From positions 1 through 64,000 of the forward strand of contig NZ_JABAII010000003.1 in assembly GCF_012641405.1 (NCBI RefSeq): a stretch of DNA of 64,000 bases. Reading direction: 5' to 3'. Both the position numbers and the translations under genes were made by a program. The first letter of the stretch is position 1; the number at the start of each line of letters is the position of its first letter. This DNA is from Rhizobium sp. P40RR-XXII (GTDB taxonomy: Bacteria > Pseudomonadota > Alphaproteobacteria > Rhizobiales > Rhizobiaceae). Shown here piece after piece: positions 18,351-26,178 of this stretch. Below the pieces are notes generated by a model, which saw only the letters and a list, made by a program, of their open reading frames with translations, ran no database searches and was not told the origin of the DNA.

Positions 18351-19259
18351 ATGAGCCTGAGCCTGCGGCAGCTTCGCTATTTCGTTGCAACGGCCGAATA
18401 CGGGCAGATCTCGCAGGCGGCCGTCAACCTGTCGATCTCACAATCCGCCGTCACCGCGGCGATCAAGGATCTCGAATTGACGGTCGGCGTATCGCTGTTC
18501 AATCGCACGCCTCAAGGGATGGAACTGACCACGGCCGGCCGGCAATTCCTGTCTCACGCCTATGAAATTCTGGCCAAGGTCGACGAGGCGACCCATCTCA
18601 ATCTCGTCAGCAGCGATATCGAGGGAGAGCTTGTCGTCGCCGCGACCTATACCGTCATCGGCTATTTCCTGCCGCTTCACATCGAGCGTATCCGCCGCCT
18701 TTATCCGAAGCTGAAAATCCAGCTCTACGAGGTCAATCGCGAATCGATCGAGGAAGGCCTGCTCAGCAATCGCTACGACATTTCGGTGCTGCTGACCTCG
18801 AACATCCTCAATCCGATGCTGGCGACCGAAACGCTTTTGAGCTCGGTCAGACGCCTCTGGCTTCCAGCGGGTCACGACCTGCAGCGCCGCGACGGCATCG
18901 GCCTGCGCGAGATCGCCGAAGAGCCCTACATCATGCTGACGGTCGATGAGGCAGCCCATTCCTCCTTGCGATACTGGAGCCGAAGCTCCTATCAGCCGAA
19001 GGTTCTCTTGAGGACCAGTTCGATTGAGGCCGTCAGATCGATGGTGGCGAACGGCCTCGGCGTCGCCATCCTCTCGGATATGGTCCACCGTCCCTGGTCG
19101 CTCGAGGGGCGGCGCATCGAGACCGCGAACATCCAGGATCCGGTTCCGCCCATGGATGTCGGACTGGCCTGGCGCGCCAACGTCGAATTCAGCCCGCCGA
19201 TGGTTGCCTTCCGCCGTTATTTCCAACAGGCCTACAGCCTGCCGGGTACCAATTCCTGA
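18351..19259 (+). CDS. LysR-family transcriptional regulator
   Basis: The protein of about 302 residues has the LysR winged helix at the N-terminus (LRQLRYFVATAEYGQISQAA, SISQSAVTAAIKDLE) and a periplasmic-binding-like effector domain (from about residue 90), ending in GLGVAILSDM and a C-terminal tail. The ATG at 18351 is chosen because GGGAGG lies 4 nt before it and MSLSLRQLRYF matches family starts. It is divergent from the pxpA operon, which it most likely activates with an inducer derived from the operon's substrate. Confidence 0.92.
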   Translation: MSLSLRQLRYFVATAEYGQISQAAVNLSISQSAVTAAIKDLELTVGVSLFNRTPQGMELTTAGRQFLSHAYEILAKVDEATHLNLVSSDIEGELVVAATYTVIGYFLPLHIERIRRLYPKLKIQLYEVNRESIEEGLLSNRYDISVLLTSNILNPMLATETLLSSVRRLWLPAGHDLQRRDGIGLREIAEEPYIMLTVDEAAHSSLRYWSRSSYQPKVLLRTSSIEAVRSMVANGLGVAILSDMVHRPWSLEGRRIETANIQDPVPPMDVGLAWRANVEFSPPMVAFRRYFQQAYSLPGTNS

Positions 19260-19359
19260 TCATAGTGCGCTTTGGCGGCATTGGCCGGCTAGGGCTGACG
19301 CATTTCCATGCTTCTGCCGACAGAAGGCGGTCCAGCCCATAAATCGACTGCGCCGGCCG

Positions 19360-21096
19360 TTATTGGACGAGCACGGGCTGCATGCAGCGCGCATCCGTCA
19401 CCCTTATGTCGGCCTGACCGACACCGACGCCAAGAACCCCGAGCAGATTGTAGAGGAGCTGGTCGACAGGAGCAGTGACGCCGGACAGCGTATCTGCGAC
19501 GGCTCCAAGCACCGCGCTCGGCGTACCAAGGGTCAGGATGAGCACCTGAATGCTGATGTTGGCATTTTTCATGAGTGATTGGACGGCCGAGGTTAGGATA
19601 GTACTGGTTGAAACAGTCTTGACGGTGCCAGCGGAAATTTCCGAGGGCTGAAAGGTCACGCGTGTCGGGCTCATGTTGGCAATGTCGACCTGCGCGCTTG
19701 CGATTACCTTCAGAAGCAGGGAATCGATGATCGTCGCCTTAGTCACCCGTGGCTTGGAACCGAAATTCACGAAGGCCGAGGTATCGACGTCTCCAAGCGC
19801 GATCTCCGCAACGCCAGGCACGGCGTCGATCCCGACGACGGCGTTCGGCATACTGCCGCCAACGCAGCTTATCGAGGCAAGCTTGGCCTCGGCCGGAGCA
19901 ATTTCGATATAGAGCGGCACCCTGATCTTCAATCCCGCAATCAGGGACAGGCCGGTGACTGAAACTTCGATTGCCGCACGGACCTGCGGCGTGCGGACGA
20001 TGGTGCCCGGCGCGCCCACGGCAGCAGCCGGTGTTTGTTGCGCGATCTCTCCGATCGCCAGCGTCATCTTCGCCGTTGCAAGACCAGGCACCGTGGCCCC
20101 GAGATCGAGAGCAATCTGCTTTTGCTGGTTGGCCGCCATTGCGGTTGCGGAGATCAGGTCCATCACGCTGATCGTGGAGGTCAGGTTGGGCGCGGTTCCG
20201 ACGACATCCGTGCCCAGAGGGCCGAGATTCACAATATCCTGCAGCTTGACGGTCAGCTTCGTGGTCCCGAGCGTCTTGCCCAGATTGTTGATGATGGTGA
20301 CGACCGTTGGTGAAAGATTGGACGATTTGCCGAGCGCGCCGAGGATCTTGTCATAGGTGACATCGGTCGCCAGAAGCTGATTGTAGCTTACCCCCGTCAG
20401 CTTGAGATCCGTCGCCAACAGATTGAGGAAACTCAGGAGGTTTACGTTCGCACTGATGAGCGACTGATAGTCGACGAGATTGAGAGAGACCTGCGTTCCG
20501 AGAAGAGAGCCCAGGAGCTGGTTTAAAATGCCGCCATTGAGGCTCGCCAGCCGGGACCCGACGGAAAACGCCGCCAGGCGCTCGCTGGAGGCGGTACCCG
20601 TGGCGCTCAAGGTCGGCGGGTCGGCAAAAGCGGAGGCAAAGGGCATCACGGCCTTCTGCGTGAGCGTGACCCTTACGGAATCGGAGGGGGACGTCCCCGA
20701 GGTAAAGCGGTTTTCAGGTGCTACGGACGTGTCCGCCTTGTAGGACCCTAGAGCCATATTGCCCAAGGTCTCATATTGGCCTGAAGTAGCTGCCGCCGCG
20801 GTGATCTGCCCGTTGGTGGTCATATAGCTGCTGCCTGACGCCACCGCCGCCGTCGTGCCGTTGCCCTGAAGATTGGTCAGGAGCGCGCTCTGGGCATTTG
20901 CAATATCGGCGGCAGCCGTGATCGCGCTAATATCGCTCAGCTGCTGCAAGCGCCGCTGCTGCAGCGTCATCATGCCGTAATCGATACCGAGGCCAAGACA
21001 ATAGAGGATCAAGGGGGAGACAAGCGCGGTCGTCACTGCGACGTTTCCCCGCCTGTCCGCTAAGGAGGCGATCCGTTCGAAAGGCCCCTTCATCAA
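19360..21096 (-). CDS. tadG: TadG-like pilus/envelope protein
   Basis: The 578-residue protein begins with the TadG N-terminal pattern DRRGNVAVTTALVSPLILYCLGLGIDYGMM, one membrane helix (about 19-41), followed by a long Ala/Ser/Thr/Leu-rich extracytoplasmic part. It has few cysteines and no von Willebrand domain that I can see. TadG proteins assist Flp/Tad pili or related surface structures. The start overlaps the tadE-like stop by 4 nt. No ATPase, prepilin or secretin gene is present in the window, so the pair is isolated from a Tad machine. Convergent with lysR. Confidence 0.75.
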   Translation of the reverse strand: MMKGPFERIASLADRRGNVAVTTALVSPLILYCLGLGIDYGMMTLQQRRLQQLSDISAITAAADIANAQSALLTNLQGNGTTAAVASGSSYMTTNGQITAAAATSGQYETLGNMALGSYKADTSVAPENRFTSGTSPSDSVRVTLTQKAVMPFASAFADPPTLSATGTASSERLAAFSVGSRLASLNGGILNQLLGSLLGTQVSLNLVDYQSLISANVNLLSFLNLLATDLKLTGVSYNQLLATDVTYDKILGALGKSSNLSPTVVTIINNLGKTLGTTKLTVKLQDIVNLGPLGTDVVGTAPNLTSTISVMDLISATAMAANQQKQIALDLGATVPGLATAKMTLAIGEIAQQTPAAAVGAPGTIVRTPQVRAAIEVSVTGLSLIAGLKIRVPLYIEIAPAEAKLASISCVGGSMPNAVVGIDAVPGVAEIALGDVDTSAFVNFGSKPRVTKATIIDSLLLKVIASAQVDIANMSPTRVTFQPSEISAGTVKTVSTSTILTSAVQSLMKNANISIQVLILTLGTPSAVLGAVADTLSGVTAPVDQLLYNLLGVLGVGVGQADIRVTDARCMQPVLVQ

Positions 21097-21515
21097 AGGC
21101 CTCCCAGCCGGATGGTCGAATAGCGACGGATAGTGGAATCCGGCATCGCAAAAGTATAGAGGTTCCAGATCGGAAGATCGGATGCGTCGTAGGCGGCGCT
21201 CACGGTGAACTGGTTGGCATTGGCCGGGTCTGTCGCGACGGTAACCGTCAACTTGTCCTTGTTGATGAAGGCGTCGTTGACCGTCGAGCGGGTGACGAAG
21301 TCCTGAACGAGCTGGCTTCGCTCGGTGGCCGACAATCCTGCGATCGCGGTGCGTGCCGCATCGGCGGTCAGCTGCTGCAGGGAATGGGCTGCAGTGAGAT
21401 AGATGCCGAAGGCAACCAATGTGAGAAGCAGTAGGAAAAAAAGCGGCGCGATTAAAGCGAATTCGACCGCTGCTGCTCCATCCCTGCCCCTGCCGAAATG
21501 AGAAACACGATACAT
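21093..21515 (-). CDS. tadE: TadE-like pseudopilin
   Basis: The 140-residue protein has the TadE signature DGAAAVEFALIAPLFFLLLL (13-32): a glycine/alanine prepilin-like site and a Glu five residues into a hydrophobic helix. A small extracellular domain follows. Such proteins are processed by a prepilin peptidase and inserted in the membrane. GGAGACAGG precedes the ATG. A perfect hairpin lies in its 5' leader at 21537-21557. It is translationally coupled to tadG. Confidence 0.82.
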   Translation of the reverse strand: MYRVSHFGRGRDGAAAVEFALIAPLFFLLLLTLVAFGIYLTAAHSLQQLTADAARTAIAGLSATERSQLVQDFVTRSTVNDAFINKDKLTVTVATDPANANQFTVSAAYDASDLPIWNLYTFAMPDSTIRRYSTIRLGGL

Positions 21516-21831
21516 GGTCCTGTCTCCTTCAATCGGCCGTCATCTATGCGATGACGGTCCAGGAGACCTTAGACTTTGGGTATTAATTTTATATTTCTAA
21601 ATAAGATATTTTCTAATATTATTACATTTTAAAGATACGGGATACTTGATAAAATTCTCATTACTTTCTTTATAGTCGCCACAAGCCGTTCGCGAAGAAT
21701 AGAGCCACCGCCATATCGCAGTTCCACAATGCTGGTCGCGTCATCCGCCGCAATTGCGATGACGGATGGACGTCATTTCTGCCGGCCTGATCGCGTCGCG
21801 AGGCCGGCGCTCCGACCGGTAAGGCGACGAT
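21516..21831. promoter_or_regulatory. Leader and promoter region of the tadE-tadG pair
   Basis: These 316 bases carry no gene. A very AT-rich block (21580-21680) is the likely promoter. Two hairpins share the same arms: CCGTCATC-tatgc-GATGACGG at 21537-21557 and CGTCATC...GATGACG at 21739-21764. The first would lie in the tadE mRNA just upstream of the ribosome-binding site. Terminator-like T runs are absent. Confidence 0.45.
21537..21557 (-). promoter_or_regulatory. Perfect 8-bp stem, 5-nt loop in the tadE 5' leader
   Basis: CCGTCATC and GATGACGG flank a 5-nt loop about 20 nt upstream of the tadE start codon. The position fits a translational or mRNA-stability element. A DNA operator is also possible because the same arms recur at 21739-21764. 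Confidence 0.4.
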
Positions 21832-22041
21832 CTACTTTTTCTTCGGTGCCAGTTCCCATCCGCCTTGCAAGTTTCTTACAAAGCGGCGGTTTCCTTTATA
21901 ATAGGTGACGGCACCTGTGCGATCCACCTTGATCGACGTCGGCAGCGATTGCGTGACCGCCTTCAATCGCTCGACCATGTCAAACGCTTCCTGTCTTTTT
22001 CCAGCGCGGATCAGCGCCATCAGCTTGGACTCTTGTTTCAT
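21832..22041 (-). CDS. Small protein of unknown function (69 aa)
   Basis: The 69-residue protein (MKQESKLMALIRAGKRQEAF...) ends in a lysine-rich tail PKKK. It is basic, soluble and without cysteines, with a short helical N-terminus and a likely beta-hairpin (KVDRTGAVTYYKGNRRFV). I do not recognise the family. GGGAG lies 8 nt before the ATG, supporting a real gene. It sits 73 nt downstream of the permease gene and may be the last gene of the hyu operon or an independent unit. Confidence 0.6.
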   Translation of the reverse strand: MKQESKLMALIRAGKRQEAFDMVERLKAVTQSLPTSIKVDRTGAVTYYKGNRRFVRNLQGGWELAPKKK

Positions 22042-22114
22042 CCTCTATACTCCCGTTCATGGAGGATCAGGGGGCGGCGGAGTGTGTCGTCCGTCAGTTG
22101 CTTTTTCATATCGA

Positions 22115-22915
22115 TCAACCCGCTCGGCGTTGCATGAGCAGCGAACGCAGTGCCACGACCACCACGCAAACGCTGGAGACAAGAAAGATTGCGCCGGACA
22201 TGGCGTAAATCGTCGGCGAAGCGCCGGCATTCATCTTGCCGAACAGCACCACGGGCAACGTGTTTTGGCGACCGGCCAGATAGAAGGCGCGCGTAAACTC
22301 GTTGAGGGACAGCAGGAACGAAAAGATGAAGGCGCTGACGAGACCCGGGCGGATCAGCGGCAGGGTAATATCCAGGAATTGCCTGAAGCGGCTCGCACCA
22401 AGATCGTCCGCCGCCATCAGATAGGTCCGTTTGACGGCGGCAAAGCTTGTCAGGATGACGATGAAGGCAAACGGCATCGCCCACAGCAAATGGCCGGCAA
22501 TGACAGTCAGGGCCGAAGCCTTGACGCCGGCGCGGCTGATAACGGTCGACAGCGCCAGTCCCTGGATGACCCCCGGCACGAACATCGGCAGCAGCACCGT
22601 CAGGAACCACAGGCTGCGGCCGCGGTGCAGCTCACGATATGCAAGTGCCGCGCCGAGCGACAGCAAGGTCGCGATAACAGCCGTTGCAAGCGCTATCATG
22701 ATCGATTGGCCGAGCGCGGCAATGAGGGCACTTTCCGCCCCGAGCGCGAGATACCATTTCAGCGTAATGTCGGAAAAATGCGGCAAGCCCGGCTGCAGCG
22801 CCGGATTGAACGAGACGCCGAGCAGATAGAGCGGCGGCGCATAAATCACGGCCAGCCCGATAACGGTCAGCGTCCAGATGACGATACGCGGCGTCGTTCC
22901 CTCGCTGACGATCAT
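22115..22915 (-). CDS. ABC transporter permease (PotC type), hyu-linked system
   Basis: The 266-residue permease has six hydrophobic helices and the EAA loop MAADDLGASRFRQFLDITLPLIRPG. Its ATG at 22913-22915 overlaps the stop of the previous permease (ATGA). The much longer in-frame reading upstream to 23542 lies across that permease in another frame and is rejected. It is the last transport gene of the hyuB-hyuA-ATPase-SBP-permease-permease operon. Confidence 0.9.
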   Translation of the reverse strand: MIVSEGTTPRIVIWTLTVIGLAVIYAPPLYLLGVSFNPALQPGLPHFSDITLKWYLALGAESALIAALGQSIMIALATAVIATLLSLGAALAYRELHRGRSLWFLTVLLPMFVPGVIQGLALSTVISRAGVKASALTVIAGHLLWAMPFAFIVILTSFAAVKRTYLMAADDLGASRFRQFLDITLPLIRPGLVSAFIFSFLLSLNEFTRAFYLAGRQNTLPVVLFGKMNAGASPTIYAMSGAIFLVSSVCVVVVALRSLLMQRRAG

Positions 22916-23766
22916 TGGCCACGCTCCTCGAACAGCGAGGAGAGGCCGAATATGGCGTCTCCGATCAGCACCAGTCCGAAGACGATGACGAGCATGAGCG
23001 TCGAGATCGCAAAGGCGAGCGGGAAATTGGCGACGCGCATGACGTCGTTGATCATCACGGACACGATCGATGCACCGGCACCGCCGAGCATCTGCACCTC
23101 GGTCGACGAGCCTGCGACCATGACAAAGACGAACAGGAACCCGGCGAAAACGCCGGAATAGGTCAGCGGCAGCAGCACGGTGCGCGCCATCGTCCAGAAG
23201 CCGGCGCCGAGATCGCGCGATGCCGCCAGCGCGATCGGATCGACACGGCGCATCGAGAGCAGCACGGGGAAGGTGGCGAAGGGCAGATAGGAGGCGACAA
23301 GCCCGACGATGACGGCAAAATCGCTGAACAGCAGCCAGTCGAGCGGCGCGTCGATAATGCCGGCCTGTTGAAGCAGTGTATTGATGACGCCGGTGCGGCC
23401 AAGCAGCAGCCGCCAGGAAAAGGAGCGAATGAGATAGGACGTGAAAAATGGGATGGTAAGGAGAGCCGCGAGCAGAACCGATAACCTGCGCCCGGCCAGG
23501 AAATACATCGCGTAGGCGGTGGGATAGGCAATGACGAGGCAAATGCTGGCGGTCAGAAACGCCTTGCCGAGGGTCGACAGAAATACGCTCCAGCGACCCG
23601 CCTCCAGCACAGCGCTATAGGCGGCGACGCTGAACTCCGGCTTGATCCAATAGGTCGCCGAGTCCCAGGCGCAGAAGCTCCAGACCACCACCAAGACGAG
23701 CGGCGCAAGGCCGAGCGCAAGGATCGCCGCAAGCGGAGCAGCCAGCAATAGAACTGATGTCTTCAT
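22912..23766 (-). CDS. ABC transporter permease (PotB type), hyu-linked system
   Basis: The 284-residue permease has an N-terminal helix directly after MKTS, and an EAA-type loop ASRDLGAGFWTMARTVLLPLTYSG. It is about 92 nt downstream of the binding-protein gene, with a strong hairpin in between (23807-23842). It forms the channel with 22115-22915. The transporter would bring in the substrate of the HyuA/HyuB hydrolase. Confidence 0.9.
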   Translation of the reverse strand: MKTSVLLLAAPLAAILALGLAPLVLVVVWSFCAWDSATYWIKPEFSVAAYSAVLEAGRWSVFLSTLGKAFLTASICLVIAYPTAYAMYFLAGRRLSVLLAALLTIPFFTSYLIRSFSWRLLLGRTGVINTLLQQAGIIDAPLDWLLFSDFAVIVGLVASYLPFATFPVLLSMRRVDPIALAASRDLGAGFWTMARTVLLPLTYSGVFAGFLFVFVMVAGSSTEVQMLGGAGASIVSVMINDVMRVANFPLAFAISTLMLVIVFGLVLIGDAIFGLSSLFEERGQ

Positions 23767-23806
23767 AGTCTAGTTCCGCTTCTGTCGGCGTTGATCCCGT
23801 CGGATC

Positions 23807-23842
23807 GGGGCCGGCCTGTCCTTGGACAGATGAGCCAGCCCC
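23807..23842 (-). terminator. Intercistronic hairpin between binding protein and permease genes
   Basis: On the minus strand an outer 8-bp arm (GGGGCTGG with CCGGCCCC, one T-G pair) encloses CTGTCC-AA-GGACAG. No T run follows. Such structures after a binding-protein gene usually stabilise the upstream mRNA and attenuate the permease genes, raising binding protein over membrane parts. A full terminator is unlikely. Confidence 0.5.
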
Positions 23843-23858
23843 GGTCCATGGCGTTACG

Positions 23859-25031
23859 TCAGGCGTTGCGCAGCTTCTGCCACCACTCCTCGTAGAGTTG
23901 GAAATTGTCCGGGCGGCAATTCTGCCAGTAGACCTTTCCGGAGAACTTGGCCTTCACATGGTCGGCAAGCTTGGCGACGTCGTCGGCCTTGTATTCGTCG
24001 GGATGGGCCTTGGCATAGGCGAGATTGTTGTCGGTCGGCACGAGATAGCCGCGCGCCTTGCCCAGTTCGCAGCCATAGAGGCCGGCAAGCAATGCATCGA
24101 CGAATTTGTGGGCGGCCCCCGCCTTGCCGCGCTCGGCGGCACCCTTGAGCAGCACCGTATTGTTGCCCCAGCCCTCGTAGCCTTCGACGGGAGCGGCATA
24201 TTCCACCTGAAGCCCGCGTTTGCGGCCTTCATAGACGATCGGTTCCCAGCCGGTCATGGCGTCGACTTCTTCGTTCGCGACCAGCTGAACGCCCTGCTCC
24301 CAACCGTTCCAGAAGGTCCGGAACTGCCCGTCCTTCTTGTGCTTGATCAGGAATTCCATGACGAGGCCGAGCTCGGATTCGGTCAGGTTGCCCGGCTCCT
24401 TGATCGGCTTGTTTTCGGCTTCCTTGAGATAGATGGCGGTGAAGATAGCGCTGTTGATCCAGGCGTCCTCCATCGCGACACGGCCCTTGAGCTTCGGATC
24501 GAAGATGACGCCGTAGCTGTCGACCTTGCCGAGCTTGTCGGGGCGGTAGATGATGGAGTCGGCGTTGACGACGGTCGGGATGCCGTATTGCTTGCCTTCA
24601 TGGGTCAAGGTCGGGATATCCTTGGCCCATTGCCAGATGCCGGCGAAATTCGGGATCTTGGAAACGTCCCAGGGCGCGATCAGCCCCTGCTTGGCAAGCT
24701 CCTTTTCGGCGCCGCCCTGAAAGCCGCCGACATCGAAAAGATCGTTGGCATTGCCGGCGGCAAGGCGTGCAACGACCGGGCCGACATCGTTGCCGTTGTC
24801 GGTGAATTCGGGTGAAACGCCGTTCTGGCGCGCAAATTCCTGCCATTTGTCGCCGATATCGAGCGTTGCCGTAGCCCAGAACGCCACCGTCGCGTCATCG
24901 GCCATGGCCCGCGTCGCTGCCAATCCACCAAAGGAGAGCGCGGCGGCACCCGCGCCCATCAGTTTGAGCATGTCACGGCGCTGCATGTTGCTCCTCAAGG
25001 CGGAGGAGGCGAAATCTCTATCTTTGTTCAT
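23859..25031 (-). CDS. PotD-like solute-binding protein, hyu-linked system
   Basis: The protein of about 390 residues carries a twin-arginine-type leader (QRRDMLKLMGAGAAALSFGG) with likely cleavage after ATRAMA. The mature part is a spermidine/putrescine-type binding protein, with a VVNADSIIYRPD segment and a late WWQKLR tail. The ATG at 25029-25031 is preferred because AAGGGA lies 8 nt before it. An ATG 21 nt upstream overlaps that site. It follows the ATPase gene by 48 nt. Confidence 0.9.
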   Translation of the reverse strand: MNKDRDFASSALRSNMQRRDMLKLMGAGAAALSFGGLAATRAMADDATVAFWATATLDIGDKWQEFARQNGVSPEFTDNGNDVGPVVARLAAGNANDLFDVGGFQGGAEKELAKQGLIAPWDVSKIPNFAGIWQWAKDIPTLTHEGKQYGIPTVVNADSIIYRPDKLGKVDSYGVIFDPKLKGRVAMEDAWINSAIFTAIYLKEAENKPIKEPGNLTESELGLVMEFLIKHKKDGQFRTFWNGWEQGVQLVANEEVDAMTGWEPIVYEGRKRGLQVEYAAPVEGYEGWGNNTVLLKGAAERGKAGAAHKFVDALLAGLYGCELGKARGYLVPTDNNLAYAKAHPDEYKADDVAKLADHVKAKFSGKVYWQNCRPDNFQLYEEWWQKLRNA

Positions 25032-25079
25032 CGTATCATTCCCTTCCCTCATTTTTCGCTTGTTTCAGCTATTCGGGTT

Positions 25080-26177
25080 CTACTCATCGCCTCCAGCCAG
25101 GGCCGGTATTCCGGAACGATCAATCAGGAGTGCAGCACCCGGCTTCAAACGCACGCGCACGCTTTCGCCCGGCAACGGTGGGGTCGCGTCCGCGCCGGTC
25201 GTCAACACCACGCGCTGGCTGTCGGCGAAAGCGAGCGTAACGTCATGGCTGAGTCCACGATAGATGCTTTCGACAACCTTAAGTTCAATTGTTTCGGCCG
25301 CTATCGCGGCAGTCAGGACAAGCTCAATCCGGTCGGGGCGGATTGCGACCAGGGCATCGGGCGGCGGCGTAGCTCCGGAAAAAGTCGCGCTCACCCGCTG
25401 GCCGGCGATCGTAGCAACGGCCTTTTCGCCGGAAATCGCAATGCTTTCAGGCTTAAGAAGCGTATCGATCCCGACAAAGCGCGCAACGAAGGCATTGGCC
25501 GGCGCCTCGAAGAAGCGGGATGGCATATCGGTTTGCTCGATGCGTCCCTTGTGCATGACTGCCATGCGATCGGAAAGGCTGAGCGCCTCGTCCTGATTGT
25601 GGGTAACGAGAATGAAAGTCGCGCCGGTACGCTTGTGGAGCCGCCCGAATTCGTCGCGCATCTGCTGGCGCAGCCGCTCGTCAAGTCCGGTCAAAGGTTC
25701 ATCGAGCAGGAGGATGCCCGGCTCCATGACAAGCGCGCGGGCAAGCGCCACGCGCTGGCGCTGGCCACCCGAAAGAAGATCGACGTCGCGATCCGCAAAG
25801 CCGGAAAGCTCGACGAGGTCCAAAGCATTCTCGACCTTGGCCTTCAGCCCGGCACCGGTGAGCCCGCGCAACTTCAGCCCGTAGCCGACATTCTGCGCGA
25901 CATTCATATGCGGAAAAAGCCCGAGCGACTGGAAAACCGTATTGACCGGCCGGCGATTGGCCGGAACGCCGGCCATATCCTTCCCGTCGAAAAGCACGCG
26001 GCCCGAAGTGGGCTTGTCGAAACCGCCTATCAGCTTCAAAAGCGAACTCTTGCCGCAGCCGGACGAGCCGAGCAGCGTAAAGAACTCCCCTGCCCGGATG
26101 TCGAGCGTCACGTCGTCGACGGCGCGCATCGGCCCGAAACTTCTGACGATATGGTCGAGACTGATCGCAATCGCCAT
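25080..26177 (-). CDS. ABC transporter ATP-binding protein (PotA type), hyu-linked system
   Basis: The protein of about 365 residues has Walker A GSSGCGKSS (GSSGC for the usual GPSGC), FQSLGLFPH, the signature [15 protein letters not shown], Walker B ILLLDEPLTGLD, the H-loop VTHNQDEAL and a TOBE domain. The ATG at 26175-26177 is used because GGGAGAAG lies 8 nt upstream. An ATG 18 nt further upstream is possible. It begins within 2 nt of the hyuA stop, so transport and hydrolysis genes are co-translated. Confidence 0.9.
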   Translation of the reverse strand: MAIAISLDHIVRSFGPMRAVDDVTLDIRAGEFFTLLGSSGCGKSSLLKLIGGFDKPTSGRVLFDGKDMAGVPANRRPVNTVFQSLGLFPHMNVAQNVGYGLKLRGLTGAGLKAKVENALDLVELSGFADRDVDLLSGGQRQRVALARALVMEPGILLLDEPLTGLDERLRQQMRDEFGRLHKRTGATFILVTHNQDEALSLSDRMAVMHKGRIEQTDMPSRFFEAPANAFVARFVGIDTLLKPESIAISGEKAVATIAGQRVSATFSGATPPPDALVAIRPDRIELVLTAAIAAETIELKVVESIYRGLSHDVTLAFADSQRVVLTTGADATPPLPGESVRVRLKPGAALLIDRSGIPALAGGDE

Positions 26178-26178
26178 A

